DNA from: Candidatus Zambryskibacteria bacterium RIFOXYD1_FULL_40_13 | GTDB taxonomy: Bacteria > Patescibacteriota > Minisyncoccia > Phycocordibacterales > DATDWN01 | DNA length: 46,054 nucleotides | Assembly: GCA_001824295.1 (NCBI GenBank) | Contig: MHWY01000002.1 | Location: 27,224 to 73,277 of the forward strand | Direction of reading: 5' to 3' | Shown here: one piece after another, positions 1 through 9,861 of the stretch | Layout: every line of letters starts with the position of its first letter | How positions within the stretch are numbered: position 1 is the stretch's first letter | Translations under genes and position numbers: made by a program | Notes under the pieces: generated by a model | What the model was told of the DNA's origin: nothing | Seen by the model: only the letters and a program-made list of their open reading frames with translations | Database searches by the model: none

Positions 1-539
1 AGGATGATGGGTATCTTCACGATTTTACCAGTCTGGACAAGAGTAATGATTTCAAAAAACTCATCCATCGTTCCATATCCACCAGGAAAAAACAGGTAAG
101 CCTCAGCTGAGAATGATAGACATACCTTTCTGCTAAAAAAGTAGTGAAAATCAAGATTTTTCGTCAAAAAAGGATTTTGAACCTGGTGATTTGGTAGTTC
201 TATGGTTAGCCCGATAGACTCTCCACCCGCTTCAAATGCACCTCGGTTTGCTGCTTCCATAATACCCGGGCCACCCCCAGTCAAAACAGAGTATTGAAGT
301 TCTGTTACTATGCGAGAGGCGATAGACCTGGCCTTAATATAGTATTCGTTTGTTTCTTTGAAGTGACCACCACCAAAAAAGGTCACAGATTTAAGAAAAT
401 TTTCAAGAAAATTAAATCCGTCAGTAAATTCTTTTGATATCAGGTGAAGACGCTCTCTAGCATCCTCACGCATTTCTGCCTTTGTGGTAGGGTTAAGCGG
501 TAATTGTTTGAGTGGTAGGTTAACCTTTTGTTTTTCCAT
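1..539 (-). CDS. LOG family protein (TIGR00730-like, lysine decarboxylase-like fold), 3' end outside window
   Basis: Reverse-strand translation starts MEKQKVNLPLKQLPLNPTTKAEMREDARERLHL and contains TGGGPGIMEAANRGAFEAGGESIGLTIE, the GGGxGxMxA LOG motif. Confidence 0.85.
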   Translation of the reverse strand, partial: MEKQKVNLPLKQLPLNPTTKAEMREDARERLHLISKEFTDGFNFLENFLKSVTFFGGGHFKETNEYYIKARSIASRIVTELQYSVLTGGGPGIMEAANRGAFEAGGESIGLTIELPNHQVQNPFLTKNLDFHYFFSRKVCLSFSAEAYLFFPGGYGTMDEFFEIITLVQTGKIVKIPII

Positions 540-581
540 ATTTATTAACACATTGTATCGCAGAAAAGTAGGTTTTGTAAA

Positions 582-1319
582 TTAGAGATTCATACTCTTA
601 AGGAAAACCTGGAGCTCGTCACTCAGTATTTCTCTATGGTCGCTCGCTTTGGTATCTGCTAGTTCAATATTTTGTACTCTGACCCTCTGTAGGTCTCGCA
701 CGGTATATCCAAGCTTCTCTGTCATTCTTCTAATCTGTCTATTTTTACCCTCTGTCAGCACAATACTAAAAGTTGTTTCATTGATTTTCTTTGCAATAGT
801 CGGTTTGGTTATACATTCTCCTATATCTACTCCTTCTTGCATGTGTTTCAGAAAGGCTGGGGTGAATTTGCGGTCAACTTCTACCACATATTCTTTCTCG
901 TGGTTGTATATTGGATTAAGGAGTCTGTCTGTAATTCTTCCATCGTTTGTAAGTATTATTAAGCCGTGTGAATCCTTGTCTAACCTTCCAACAGGAAAAA
1001 CACTAGTCTCTAGCTTGATACTCTGCATTATGCTCTTTTCTTCGTTTTGTGGGTTTGTACTAACGAGACCCCTTGGTTTGTTGTAAACAAAATAACGATA
1101 CTGCTTTTTAGTGTGTGTTCCACGGACGACAACCTTATCTGTCTCTAAGACCTTGTCACCGAGCCTCGCTACATTTCCATTTATGAGAATTTTTTGATGT
1201 TTTATTAGGTCATCTACTCCAGTGCGTGTAGCTACTCCTTTGTGGGCAAGGTATTTATTAATACGCATGGGGTATGTGTCTGGGGTTTGGGCTAAAACAA
1301 CCTTCTTTTTCTTAATCAT
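582..1319 (-). CDS. RNA pseudouridine synthase, RsuA/RluB/RluF family
   Basis: S4-like N-terminus MRINKYLAHKGVATRTGVDDLI and catalytic motif VGRLDKDSHGLIILTNDG; ends with EGKNRQIRRM. Confidence 0.9.
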   Translation of the reverse strand: MIKKKKVVLAQTPDTYPMRINKYLAHKGVATRTGVDDLIKHQKILINGNVARLGDKVLETDKVVVRGTHTKKQYRYFVYNKPRGLVSTNPQNEEKSIMQSIKLETSVFPVGRLDKDSHGLIILTNDGRITDRLLNPIYNHEKEYVVEVDRKFTPAFLKHMQEGVDIGECITKPTIAKKINETTFSIVLTEGKNRQIRRMTEKLGYTVRDLQRVRVQNIELADTKASDHREILSDELQVFLKSMNL

Positions 1320-1480
1320 TACGACATTATAACACATTTACAATAAAGACTGCTCATCATATAATATGTTTATGACCCGGTAGTAGAAAATGACATAGAA
1401 TAAATTCAATAAGTAAAAACTATTATCGGAATAATTATTATTAACTTAATTTATAAAAATGATTTTTTGCTCGAAGAGCG

Positions 1481-1960
1481 ATGTCATTTTTCACTACTGG
1501 GATGAAAAAATTAGAACAAAAGGAATGGATTGCGGTAGTTATCGCAGTCTTCGTTGTTGGTTTCTTCTTTGTGTTTGGACCAACCCTATTATCATTATTA
1601 AATAACAATAAGAGTATACAAGCAGTAGAACAGCAACCAGAACTATTGGTAAGTGATATTGAAATCGGTACAGGTGATGAAGCTCTCTCTGGTAATCGTG
1701 TGGTTGTACACTACACTGGTCGTTTTGTGGATGGGCGTGTTTTCGACAGCTCAGTTACAAGAAATGAACCATACCAGTTTGTCCTTGGTGTTGGGCAGGT
1801 TATAAAGGGCTGGGATGATGGAGTTGTTGGCATGAGAGTCGGAGGGAAGAGAGTTTTGACTGTTCCTCCAGAGTTGGGCTATGGGCCAAGCGACTACGGA
1901 CCAATACCAGGAAACTCAACTCTAATTTTTGACATTGAACTCATCAAGGTTGACAAATAA
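1481..1960 (+). CDS. FKBP-type peptidyl-prolyl cis-trans isomerase with N-terminal TM anchor
   Basis: VVVHYTGRFVDGRVFDSSV...VIKGWDDGVVGMRVGGKRVLTVPPELGYG, an FKBP signature. Confidence 0.93.
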   Translation: MSFFTTGMKKLEQKEWIAVVIAVFVVGFFFVFGPTLLSLLNNNKSIQAVEQQPELLVSDIEIGTGDEALSGNRVVVHYTGRFVDGRVFDSSVTRNEPYQFVLGVGQVIKGWDDGVVGMRVGGKRVLTVPPELGYGPSDYGPIPGNSTLIFDIELIKVDK

Positions 1961-2084
1961 ATCTCCTTATGTTACCCTGCATGCAGATGGGAAAATTTCC
2001 CCATTGTAGCGATTTGGCGTTTCGCCCTTCGCCCTTTGCCTTTTTCCTCTTGCCTCTAGCGCTTAGCGCTTAGCGATTTTCTCT

Positions 2085-2118
2085 GACCCCAACTCATTCG
2101 AGTTGGGGTCTACCTTTT
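2085..2118 (+). terminator. Intrinsic terminator
   Basis: Perfect 11-bp stem GACCCCAACTC-ATTC-GAGTTGGGGTC followed by a T-rich tract. Confidence 0.85.
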
Positions 2119-2145
2119 TATAAAAATTTTCTTTTTTGTTTTTAA

Positions 2146-3384
<1,239 letters not shown>

Positions 3385-3397
3385 TGGTATAAAATAA

Positions 3398-3636
3398 AGA
3401 CCCCGGGCCGACTTGCTTTCGCTTGTCGGGCCGGGGCCAGGCCACTATCTAGTGACTCAATCTACAAATTGCTTGCTTAGGGCAAATCGAGATGAGCGTT
3501 TGGTACCATGGGGAGAGTTCGTTGCAACTCGCCCAGGTGCACTAGACGAGGAGCGAACTACTCCTCTGAAGACGGCTCTAGCCTACTGGCGGGGTTTTGC
3601 CCGCTGGACCATCGAGCAATGGCCCCTTTTTCTTTT
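3398..3636 (+). ncRNA. Candidate structured noncoding RNA of unknown class with terminal U-tract
   Basis: GC-rich block in an AT-rich gap. CCCCGGGCCGAC/GTCGGGCCGGGG hairpin (3401-3436), long-range GGGGCCA(3433-3439)/TGGCCCC(3620-3626) pairing, internal hairpins GAGGAG/CTCCTC and GGCGGG/CCCGCT, then TTTTTCTTTTT. TATAAAAT-like -10 just upstream. No convincing coding potential. Confidence 0.5.
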
Positions 3637-3803
3637 TCGTCTCCGTTGCAGTCTTCTTATATTGTAGCACCATATCGGTTTTATGTCAAGTATTTTTCAA
3701 TATTACTTTTCATTTTATTAAAAAATGGCTCAAATAAAGACCATTTTCATTTCAATGAATATATTGTATAGTTGCAATATGAAATTTGAGATTAGGAGAG
3801 ATT

Positions 3804-3908
3804 ATGAACCAGCAGGAGACCCCAGCACCAAATGAATTCACGCTGCGGGCCCTCGCGATTTGGTGCGGGGCGAGAAGTGCTTGTATAAAATATTGTGATG
3901 TCCAATAA
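3804..3908 (+). CDS. Putative 34-aa upstream ORF overlapping the uvrB start (MNQQETPAPNEFTLRALAIWCGARSACIKYCDVQ)
   Basis: AGGAGA Shine-Dalgarno-like sequence upstream; stop codon lies past the uvrB start in a different frame. Confidence 0.4.
   Translation: MNQQETPAPNEFTLRALAIWCGARSACIKYCDVQ
3820..3870 (+). promoter_or_regulatory. Stable hairpin in the uvrB leader
   Basis: CCCC-AG-CACCAAAT ... ATTTGGTG-C-GGGG paired arms. Confidence 0.5.
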
Positions 3909-5955
3909 TTTATTCAAAATAAATAGGCAGTATGCTCCGGCTGGAGACCAACCAAAGGCCATAAAGGCTCTGGTAGAGGGTGTAAAAAAAGGTTTTAAGC
4001 ACCAGACGCTTTTTGGTGTGACTGGTTCTGGAAAAACTTTTACTGTTGCCAATGTTATCCAAGAAGTTCAGAAACCCACTCTTGTTATTGCTCACAATAA
4101 AACCCTTGCCGCTCAGCTTGCCCAGGAGTACAAAGAATTTTTTCCAAACAACGCTGTTCACTATTTTGTTTCCTACTATGACTATTATCAACCAGAGGCC
4201 TACATGCCGGTTTCTGATACATATATAGAAAAGGAAGCAATGATAAATGAGGAGATAGACAGACTTCGTCACGCTTCAACCCAGGCACTTCTAACTCGTA
4301 GTGATGTAATCATTGTCGCATCAGTTTCCTGTATTTATGGTCTTGGTTCACCAGTTGAATATGAAAAAGTTAATCTAAAAATAAGTAGTGGAGAGAAAAT
4401 CTCTCGTGCTGAATTCATACGAAAGCTTGTTAATATTCACTTTGAACGAACGACGGCCGATCTCTCTCCGGGAATGTTTCGGGCAATAGGCAATATGGTA
4501 GAAATAATGCCAGTGTCAGAAAAAGTGATATATAGAATCGAGATTGAGGATGGAAAAGTTAAAGAAATATTAGTTATAGATGCTATCACACGAGAAATTT
4601 TAAAAACCACAGAAGCCTTTTTTCTTTTTCCCGCAAAACATTTCATATCAAACAAGGAACAAAACGAAAGGGCCTTCAAGACCATAAAGGCCGAGCTTAC
4701 AACACGCTTGAATGAGTTGGAAAAGGATGGAAAGCTTCTTGAGGCGGAAAGACTTAAACGCAGGACTTCATACGACTTGGCCTTGATACGAGAAATGGGA
4801 TACTGCAATGGAATAGAGAACTACTCCAGACATTTCTCTGGGAAAAAACCAGGTGAAGCTCCTGACACACTACTTTCATACTTCCCACACAATGAAGACG
4901 GCAGTGCTGACTTTCTGACTATCATAGATGAGTCGCACGTTTCTGTACCACAAATCGGTGCTATGAATGGGGGCGATGCTTCAAGGAAACAGTCTCTCGT
5001 TGATTTTGGGTTTAGACTTCCAAGCGCAAAAGATAACCGCCCACTAACTTTTGCCGAGTTTGAAAAGAGAGTTGGGCAGACTATATATACATCGGCTACA
5101 CCAAGCACTTATGAAAAAGAGCATAGCGGACAAATAGTTGAGCAGGTTATCCGTCCAACAGGGCTTGTTGACCCAGTGGTGGATGTAAGACCGATAACAG
5201 AAAAAGGTAATTATAAGGGCCAAATTTTTGATTTCATAAGGGAATCAGAGATAGCAATAAAAAAGGGTGGGAGAGTCATTGCTACAACGCTGACAAAGAA
5301 GATGGCAGAAGATTTGAGCGAATACCTGAAGGAAAAGGGGATTCGTGCAGAATATTTGCATAGTGATATAAAAACAATACAACGAATAGAGATACTAACC
5401 TCCCTTCGTCGTGGTGAGTTTGACTGTCTTGTTGGTGTCAACCTTCTGCGAGAGGGCCTAGATTTGCCAGAAGTAACTCTTATTGGAATTTTGGATGCAG
5501 ATAAGGAAGGTTTCTTGCGAAGTGATACATCGCTAATACAGATAATCGGCCGAGCTGCTAGAAATGTGGATGGTAGGGTTATTTTGTATGCAGACCACAT
5601 GACCCAGTCAATCGAGAGGGCAATAGGGGAAACAAGTCGTCGTCGTGCATTGCAGGTGGCATACAACAAAGAGCATGGCATAACTCCAAAGACGATTATA
5701 AAAAAGATTCAAGATATAACAGAACAGATGAGAACCGAACATGCAAAGACGGTCAGTGGTTTACTTGAAATAGATAAGAAAATGTTTGAGAAGGATCGAA
5801 CCAGGCTTATTAGACAGAAGGAAAAACAAATGGATGGAGCTGTAAAAATTTTGGACTTTGAGACGGCGGCCATATTGCGTGACGAGATTCTCGAGCTTCA
5901 AAAACTTATTACACAACCAAAACCTACAAAAAAGAAAAAACAAATATACGAATAA
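3895..5955 (+). CDS. uvrB: Excinuclease ABC subunit B
   Basis: QTLFGVTGSGKTFTVANVI, YYDYYQPEAYMP, LVGVNLLREGLDLPEVTLIGILDADKEGFLRS and a C-terminal UVR motif. Confidence 0.98.
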   Translation: MMSNNLFKINRQYAPAGDQPKAIKALVEGVKKGFKHQTLFGVTGSGKTFTVANVIQEVQKPTLVIAHNKTLAAQLAQEYKEFFPNNAVHYFVSYYDYYQPEAYMPVSDTYIEKEAMINEEIDRLRHASTQALLTRSDVIIVASVSCIYGLGSPVEYEKVNLKISSGEKISRAEFIRKLVNIHFERTTADLSPGMFRAIGNMVEIMPVSEKVIYRIEIEDGKVKEILVIDAITREILKTTEAFFLFPAKHFISNKEQNERAFKTIKAELTTRLNELEKDGKLLEAERLKRRTSYDLALIREMGYCNGIENYSRHFSGKKPGEAPDTLLSYFPHNEDGSADFLTIIDESHVSVPQIGAMNGGDASRKQSLVDFGFRLPSAKDNRPLTFAEFEKRVGQTIYTSATPSTYEKEHSGQIVEQVIRPTGLVDPVVDVRPITEKGNYKGQIFDFIRESEIAIKKGGRVIATTLTKKMAEDLSEYLKEKGIRAEYLHSDIKTIQRIEILTSLRRGEFDCLVGVNLLREGLDLPEVTLIGILDADKEGFLRSDTSLIQIIGRAARNVDGRVILYADHMTQSIERAIGETSRRRALQVAYNKEHGITPKTIIKKIQDITEQMRTEHAKTVSGLLEIDKKMFEKDRTRLIRQKEKQMDGAVKILDFETAAILRDEILELQKLITQPKPTKKKKQIYE

Positions 5956-5980
5956 CCGGTCAGCAACGGGCTGACCGGTT
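5954..5980. terminator. Bidirectional-looking hairpin between uvrB and the minus-strand small ORF
   Basis: AACCGGTCAGC-AACGG-GCTGACCGGTT, perfect 11-bp stem. Confidence 0.75.
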
Positions 5981-6015
5981 TGTGTTTCACTCGCGGACGT
6001 ACAGGGGGTGCGATT

Positions 6016-6264
6016 TTAGTATGGAAGCAGATTTTTCCAGCTAAAATAGCGTAGGCGCAAGGTTCTTCCATGAATAATTGGAGCACCCCACTTGGTTAGA
6101 GACACCAAGAGTTTGTTATCTCGCTCCTTGATCGAGTGAACCCTGATTCCTTCCCACCTGTAGATTGTGGCAAAACACTCCATCCTCTTATGTCTGGTGG
6201 TTTTGTCGTCATCCTCGACGTTCCACCTAACATGCATTCCGATTTCCGGTATGCACTTATGCAT
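6016..6264 (-). CDS. Small orphan protein, 82 aa
   Basis: ORF with a purine-rich upstream site (CGAAAGGCAGGTAGCC-ATG) and a terminator-like hairpin downstream. Confidence 0.45.
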   Translation of the reverse strand: MHKCIPEIGMHVRWNVEDDDKTTRHKRMECFATIYRWEGIRVHSIKERDNKLLVSLTKWGAPIIHGRTLRLRYFSWKNLLPY

Positions 6265-6398
6265 GGCTACCTGCCTTTCGAGTGTAAGGTCCTGTAAAAC
6301 ATTATCACTTGCCTTGATGGTGTCAAATAGTCATGTGTGTTAATATCTCCCTATACACCCCATATATGAAGCCCATGGGAGTGTCTTTGCGTATCAAT

Positions 6399-9023
6399 AT
6401 GGTAAAAAAAGAAAAACAAGATTTAATCATTGTTAAAGGTGCACGCACCCACAATCTTAAAAATATCACTGTAGAAATACCACGAAACAAGATGGTGGTT
6501 TTTACGGGTCTCTCGGGTTCAGGAAAATCCTCTCTAGCCTTTGATACTATTTTTGCGGAAGGTCAAAGACGGTATGTTGAATCTCTGTCATCATACGCCC
6601 GACAGTTTTTACGACAAATGCAGAAGCCGGATGTAGATGAGATATCTGGACTTTCACCGGCTATTTCCATAGACCAAAAATCTCGTTCAAATAATCCACG
6701 TTCTACTGTGGCTACTATCACAGAGATTTATGATTACCTACGCATTTTGTATTCTCGAATTGGCCACCCACACTGTCTTGTCTGTGGAGATGAAATAAAA
6801 AAACTTTCAAACGAAGAAATAAAAAACTTTGTTCTAGAGAAGATAGATGTAAAGAAAAAACATTTGGCTGGTAGTACAAAAAAGATTCCACTCCCAATGT
6901 ATGTGGAAGTATTTTCACCGATTGTTTCTGGTAGAAAAGGAGAATATTATCAGTTGCTTTATGACTTACTAGGTAAGGGCTACTCACATGTTTTGGTGGA
7001 TGGGGTGAGAAAATCCCTACGAGACAGAATAGAACTTTCGAAGACCAAGAGGCATAGCATAGATGTCTTGGTTGATAGTATTTCTCTACTAGACTTTAAA
7101 ACAGATGTTAAGGGTGCAGAAGAAAGACTTTCGGAAGATTTGGAGAAGGCTCTTCAGGAATCAGATGGAAAGGTTAAAATAATGTTTCGCGATGTGGCAC
7201 AGGAATCCAATAAGGGTTATGTACCTGAAGAGTTTTTTATGTCATCAAAACTTTCCTGTCCGAAAGATGGATATTCCTACCCAGAAGTTGAACCAAGGTT
7301 GTTTTCCTTTAACTCCCCATATGGTGCATGTCCAGAATGTAATGGTTTGGGTACAAGGCATTTCTTCGGTAAGGAGCCGTGTCCCAAGTGTAACGGTGCG
7401 CGACTTCGTGAAGAAGCACTACATGTGACAATTGGTGGCAAAAATATTGTGGAACTGACAGCCATGTCTATAAGGAATGCATGTGATTTTGTGATGGGAC
7501 TCAAGCTGACAGAGCGTGAGGTAAATATTTCAAAAGTGGTAATGCGAGAAATAGAATCTAGACTACTCTTTATGATAAATGTGGGTATTGAATATTTGTC
7601 ACTAAACAGAAGGGCACACACTCTCTCTGGCGGAGAAGCCCAGCGCATTCGTCTTGCCTCACAACTTGGTTCTGGGCTTGTGGGGGCTTTGTATGTTCTA
7701 GACGAGCCAACAATAGGCTTACACTCTCGAGATAACGACAGGTTGGTTAAAACTCTTCTCAATCTTAGGGATTTAGGTAATACCATTATCGTGGTGGAAC
7801 ATGACGAGGATACTATTTTTGCTTCTGACTATATTGTTGATATTGGTCCAGGGGCGGGAATTCATGGTGGACATGTGGTGGTTTCCGACTATTTGGATGA
7901 GCTTATTACTGCGAAGAAAAATGACTCAGGTTCTGTTACCCTAGACTATTTGCGAGGGGACAAGGTTGTAGAAGTTCCCGAAGAGAGAAGAACATATCCT
8001 AAAGGTGAGCTTCAGATTCGCGGAGGAAAAATATTTAATATAAAAAATATGAATGTGGATATTCCGCTCGGCAGGTTTGTGGCTGTAACAGGGGTATCTG
8101 GCTCAGGTAAATCTTCTTTTGTTTATGAAATTCTTCACAGAAATCTACAAGCCAGATTTGAACGCAAATATAGGTCAGCAGAAATATATAACTGTAAAAG
8201 TTTTGTGGGTACAGAATATCTAGGCCGGGCAATTCTCATAGACCAATCACCGATAGGTCGTACACCTCGCTCAAACCCTGCAACATATACTGGAGCGTGG
8301 ACATTTGTTCGTGATTTGTTTGCTGAATCCGCTGAGGCACGGGCCAGGGGGTGGAAGGCCAACAGATTTTCCTTCAATGTTAAGGGTGGTAGATGTGAGA
8401 CCTGTCAGGGGAACGGAATGATAGAAGTGGAGATGCATTTTTTGCCCACTGTTTATGTTCCGTGCGATGTTTGTAAGGGAAAGAGATTCATGAAAGAAAC
8501 CTTGGAGGTGCAATATAAAAAGAAAAATATATATGAGGTTTTGAAAATGACTGTGGAGGAGGCACTAAAGTTTTTTGAAGATATTCCAGCTCTGGCTGAC
8601 AGGCTGAAGACTCTAGAGGAAGTGGGGCTTGGGTACCTAGAGCTCGGTCAGTCTGCCACGACTCTTTCTGGTGGGGAAGCCCAAAGGGTAAAAATTTCAT
8701 CAGAACTATATCGTCCACACCTACAGAAAACTATATACCTTCTGGACGAACCAACTATTGGTCTTCACTATGAAGATGTAAAAAAACTGATAGAGATTTT
8801 GCAAAAATTGGTTAATAAAGGAAATACTGTTCTAGTGATTGAACACAATATGGATATTATAAAATCTTGCGACTATGTTATAGATATTGGTCCAGAGGGT
8901 GGAGAAGGTGGGGGACAGATTGTGGCAAAGGGTACGCCTGAAGAGGTTGCAAATAGTGAGAAAAGTTATACTGGAAAATATCTGAAAAAAGCACTCAAGC
9001 AATACAAAGCATATCGTAAATAG
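6399..9023 (+). CDS. uvrA: Excinuclease ABC subunit A
   Basis: [62 protein letters not shown]; two ABC domains and zinc-finger CxxC motifs; start moved to MVKKEKQ. Confidence 0.97.
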   Translation: MVKKEKQDLIIVKGARTHNLKNITVEIPRNKMVVFTGLSGSGKSSLAFDTIFAEGQRRYVESLSSYARQFLRQMQKPDVDEISGLSPAISIDQKSRSNNPRSTVATITEIYDYLRILYSRIGHPHCLVCGDEIKKLSNEEIKNFVLEKIDVKKKHLAGSTKKIPLPMYVEVFSPIVSGRKGEYYQLLYDLLGKGYSHVLVDGVRKSLRDRIELSKTKRHSIDVLVDSISLLDFKTDVKGAEERLSEDLEKALQESDGKVKIMFRDVAQESNKGYVPEEFFMSSKLSCPKDGYSYPEVEPRLFSFNSPYGACPECNGLGTRHFFGKEPCPKCNGARLREEALHVTIGGKNIVELTAMSIRNACDFVMGLKLTEREVNISKVVMREIESRLLFMINVGIEYLSLNRRAHTLSGGEAQRIRLASQLGSGLVGALYVLDEPTIGLHSRDNDRLVKTLLNLRDLGNTIIVVEHDEDTIFASDYIVDIGPGAGIHGGHVVVSDYLDELITAKKNDSGSVTLDYLRGDKVVEVPEERRTYPKGELQIRGGKIFNIKNMNVDIPLGRFVAVTGVSGSGKSSFVYEILHRNLQARFERKYRSAEIYNCKSFVGTEYLGRAILIDQSPIGRTPRSNPATYTGAWTFVRDLFAESAEARARGWKANRFSFNVKGGRCETCQGNGMIEVEMHFLPTVYVPCDVCKGKRFMKETLEVQYKKKNIYEVLKMTVEEALKFFEDIPALADRLKTLEEVGLGYLELGQSATTLSGGEAQRVKISSELYRPHLQKTIYLLDEPTIGLHYEDVKKLIEILQKLVNKGNTVLVIEHNMDIIKSCDYVIDIGPEGGEGGGQIVAKGTPEEVANSEKSYTGKYLKKALKQYKAYRK

Positions 9024-9027
9024 CGAA

Positions 9028-9047
9028 AGGGCCAGTTTCCTGGCCCT
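9028..9047. terminator. Hairpin between uvrA and the minus-strand small ORF
   Basis: AGGGCCAG-TTTC-CTGGCCCT. Confidence 0.6.
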
Positions 9048-9065
9048 CGTGTCGGTGATGTGATC

Positions 9066-9311
9066 TCACTGACTGAAGATGTCGTCAATCTGCTGTCTGG
9101 ACATGAATTCCTTCAGACAGCGTGAGCACGTTCCCGTTTGCCTCCCGCGGTATTCCTGGAATCCGACGTGTTTACACCTTACTTGAATAGTTTCAAGTGC
9201 AAGCTCGAGAACGCTGACGGTTTCTCTCGCTTCGTGGATCTTGCCAGAGATTACTCTGGCTACTCTGGCGTCTTCATCGATCTGTCCCGGCTTGGGCATC
9301 TCAACCTCCAA
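9066..9311 (-). CDS. Small orphan protein with zinc-ribbon-like cysteines, 81 aa
   Basis: VRCKHVGFQEYRGRQTGTCSRCLKEF; GC-richer than neighbours, bounded by hairpins. Confidence 0.5.
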   Translation of the reverse strand: MEVEMPKPGQIDEDARVARVISGKIHEARETVSVLELALETIQVRCKHVGFQEYRGRQTGTCSRCLKEFMSRQQIDDIFSQ

Positions 9312-9429
9312 TGAGAAACATTAAACCTTTTGCGTTGATTCGTCAAATTGAAACATAATTTGTATTATAACGAAATGAGCGCCGAGGGTTAGTCGGCGCC
9401 CGTAGTGTACGGTGTGACAGCGGGTGTCA

Positions 9430-9603
9430 CTAGTTCTTGAGACTTCTGATGGCACTGCAGATTTCCTGAACTTCGATGTTCAAGAATGTCAGCACGAAGA
9501 ACGCCGCAATCCCGGCAACACGGTTCTCCGTGGTCACACCAATCAAGACTCCAGTCACGACATTCACTGCGTGTAGGTATCCAAAGATGTCGGGCTTCTT
9601 CAT
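9430..9603 (-). CDS. Two-TM microprotein, 57 aa
   Basis: MKKPDIFGYLHAVNVVTGVLIGVTTENRVAGIAAFFVLTFLNIEVQEICSAIRSLKN; GAGGGG Shine-Dalgarno-like upstream; hairpins GCGCCGA/TCGGCGC and GTGACA/TGTCAC follow on this strand. Confidence 0.55.
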   Translation of the reverse strand: MKKPDIFGYLHAVNVVTGVLIGVTTENRVAGIAAFFVLTFLNIEVQEICSAIRSLKN

Positions 9604-9619
9604 TGTATTCCCCTCGGGC

Positions 9620-9793
9620 TTATCTGCCCACAAGACTGCTTGCGAGTCGCAACACGAGCCCAGCGACCAGCATGCCGAGCATGACGAACACAAAGCAGGC
9701 GACACCTTTCTCAACACTGTCGGTGAGTCCTCCCACCAACACGCCGAGTCCAAGACCGCCCAGAGCGCACGCAATGACGAGTGATCGAAACAT
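9620..9793 (-). CDS. Two-TM microprotein, 57 aa
   Basis: MFRSLVIACALGGLGLGVLVGGLTDSVEKGVACFVFVMLGMLVAGLVLRLASSLVGR; AGGGGGG Shine-Dalgarno-like upstream; same strand and order as the 9430-9603 ORF. Confidence 0.5.
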   Translation of the reverse strand: MFRSLVIACALGGLGLGVLVGGLTDSVEKGVACFVFVMLGMLVAGLVLRLASSLVGR

Positions 9794-9861
9794 ACGCCCC
9801 CCTAGGGAAAGCATATAATAAATTGCTGGAAAGTCAAGCTCGTGGTATATTCTAGTAAAGT

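Noticed and set aside
3413-3771. ORFs of 84 and 87 aa after tgt
   Set aside because: They overlap each other in different frames within the hairpin-rich GC block; translations look arbitrary. A structured RNA explains the block better.
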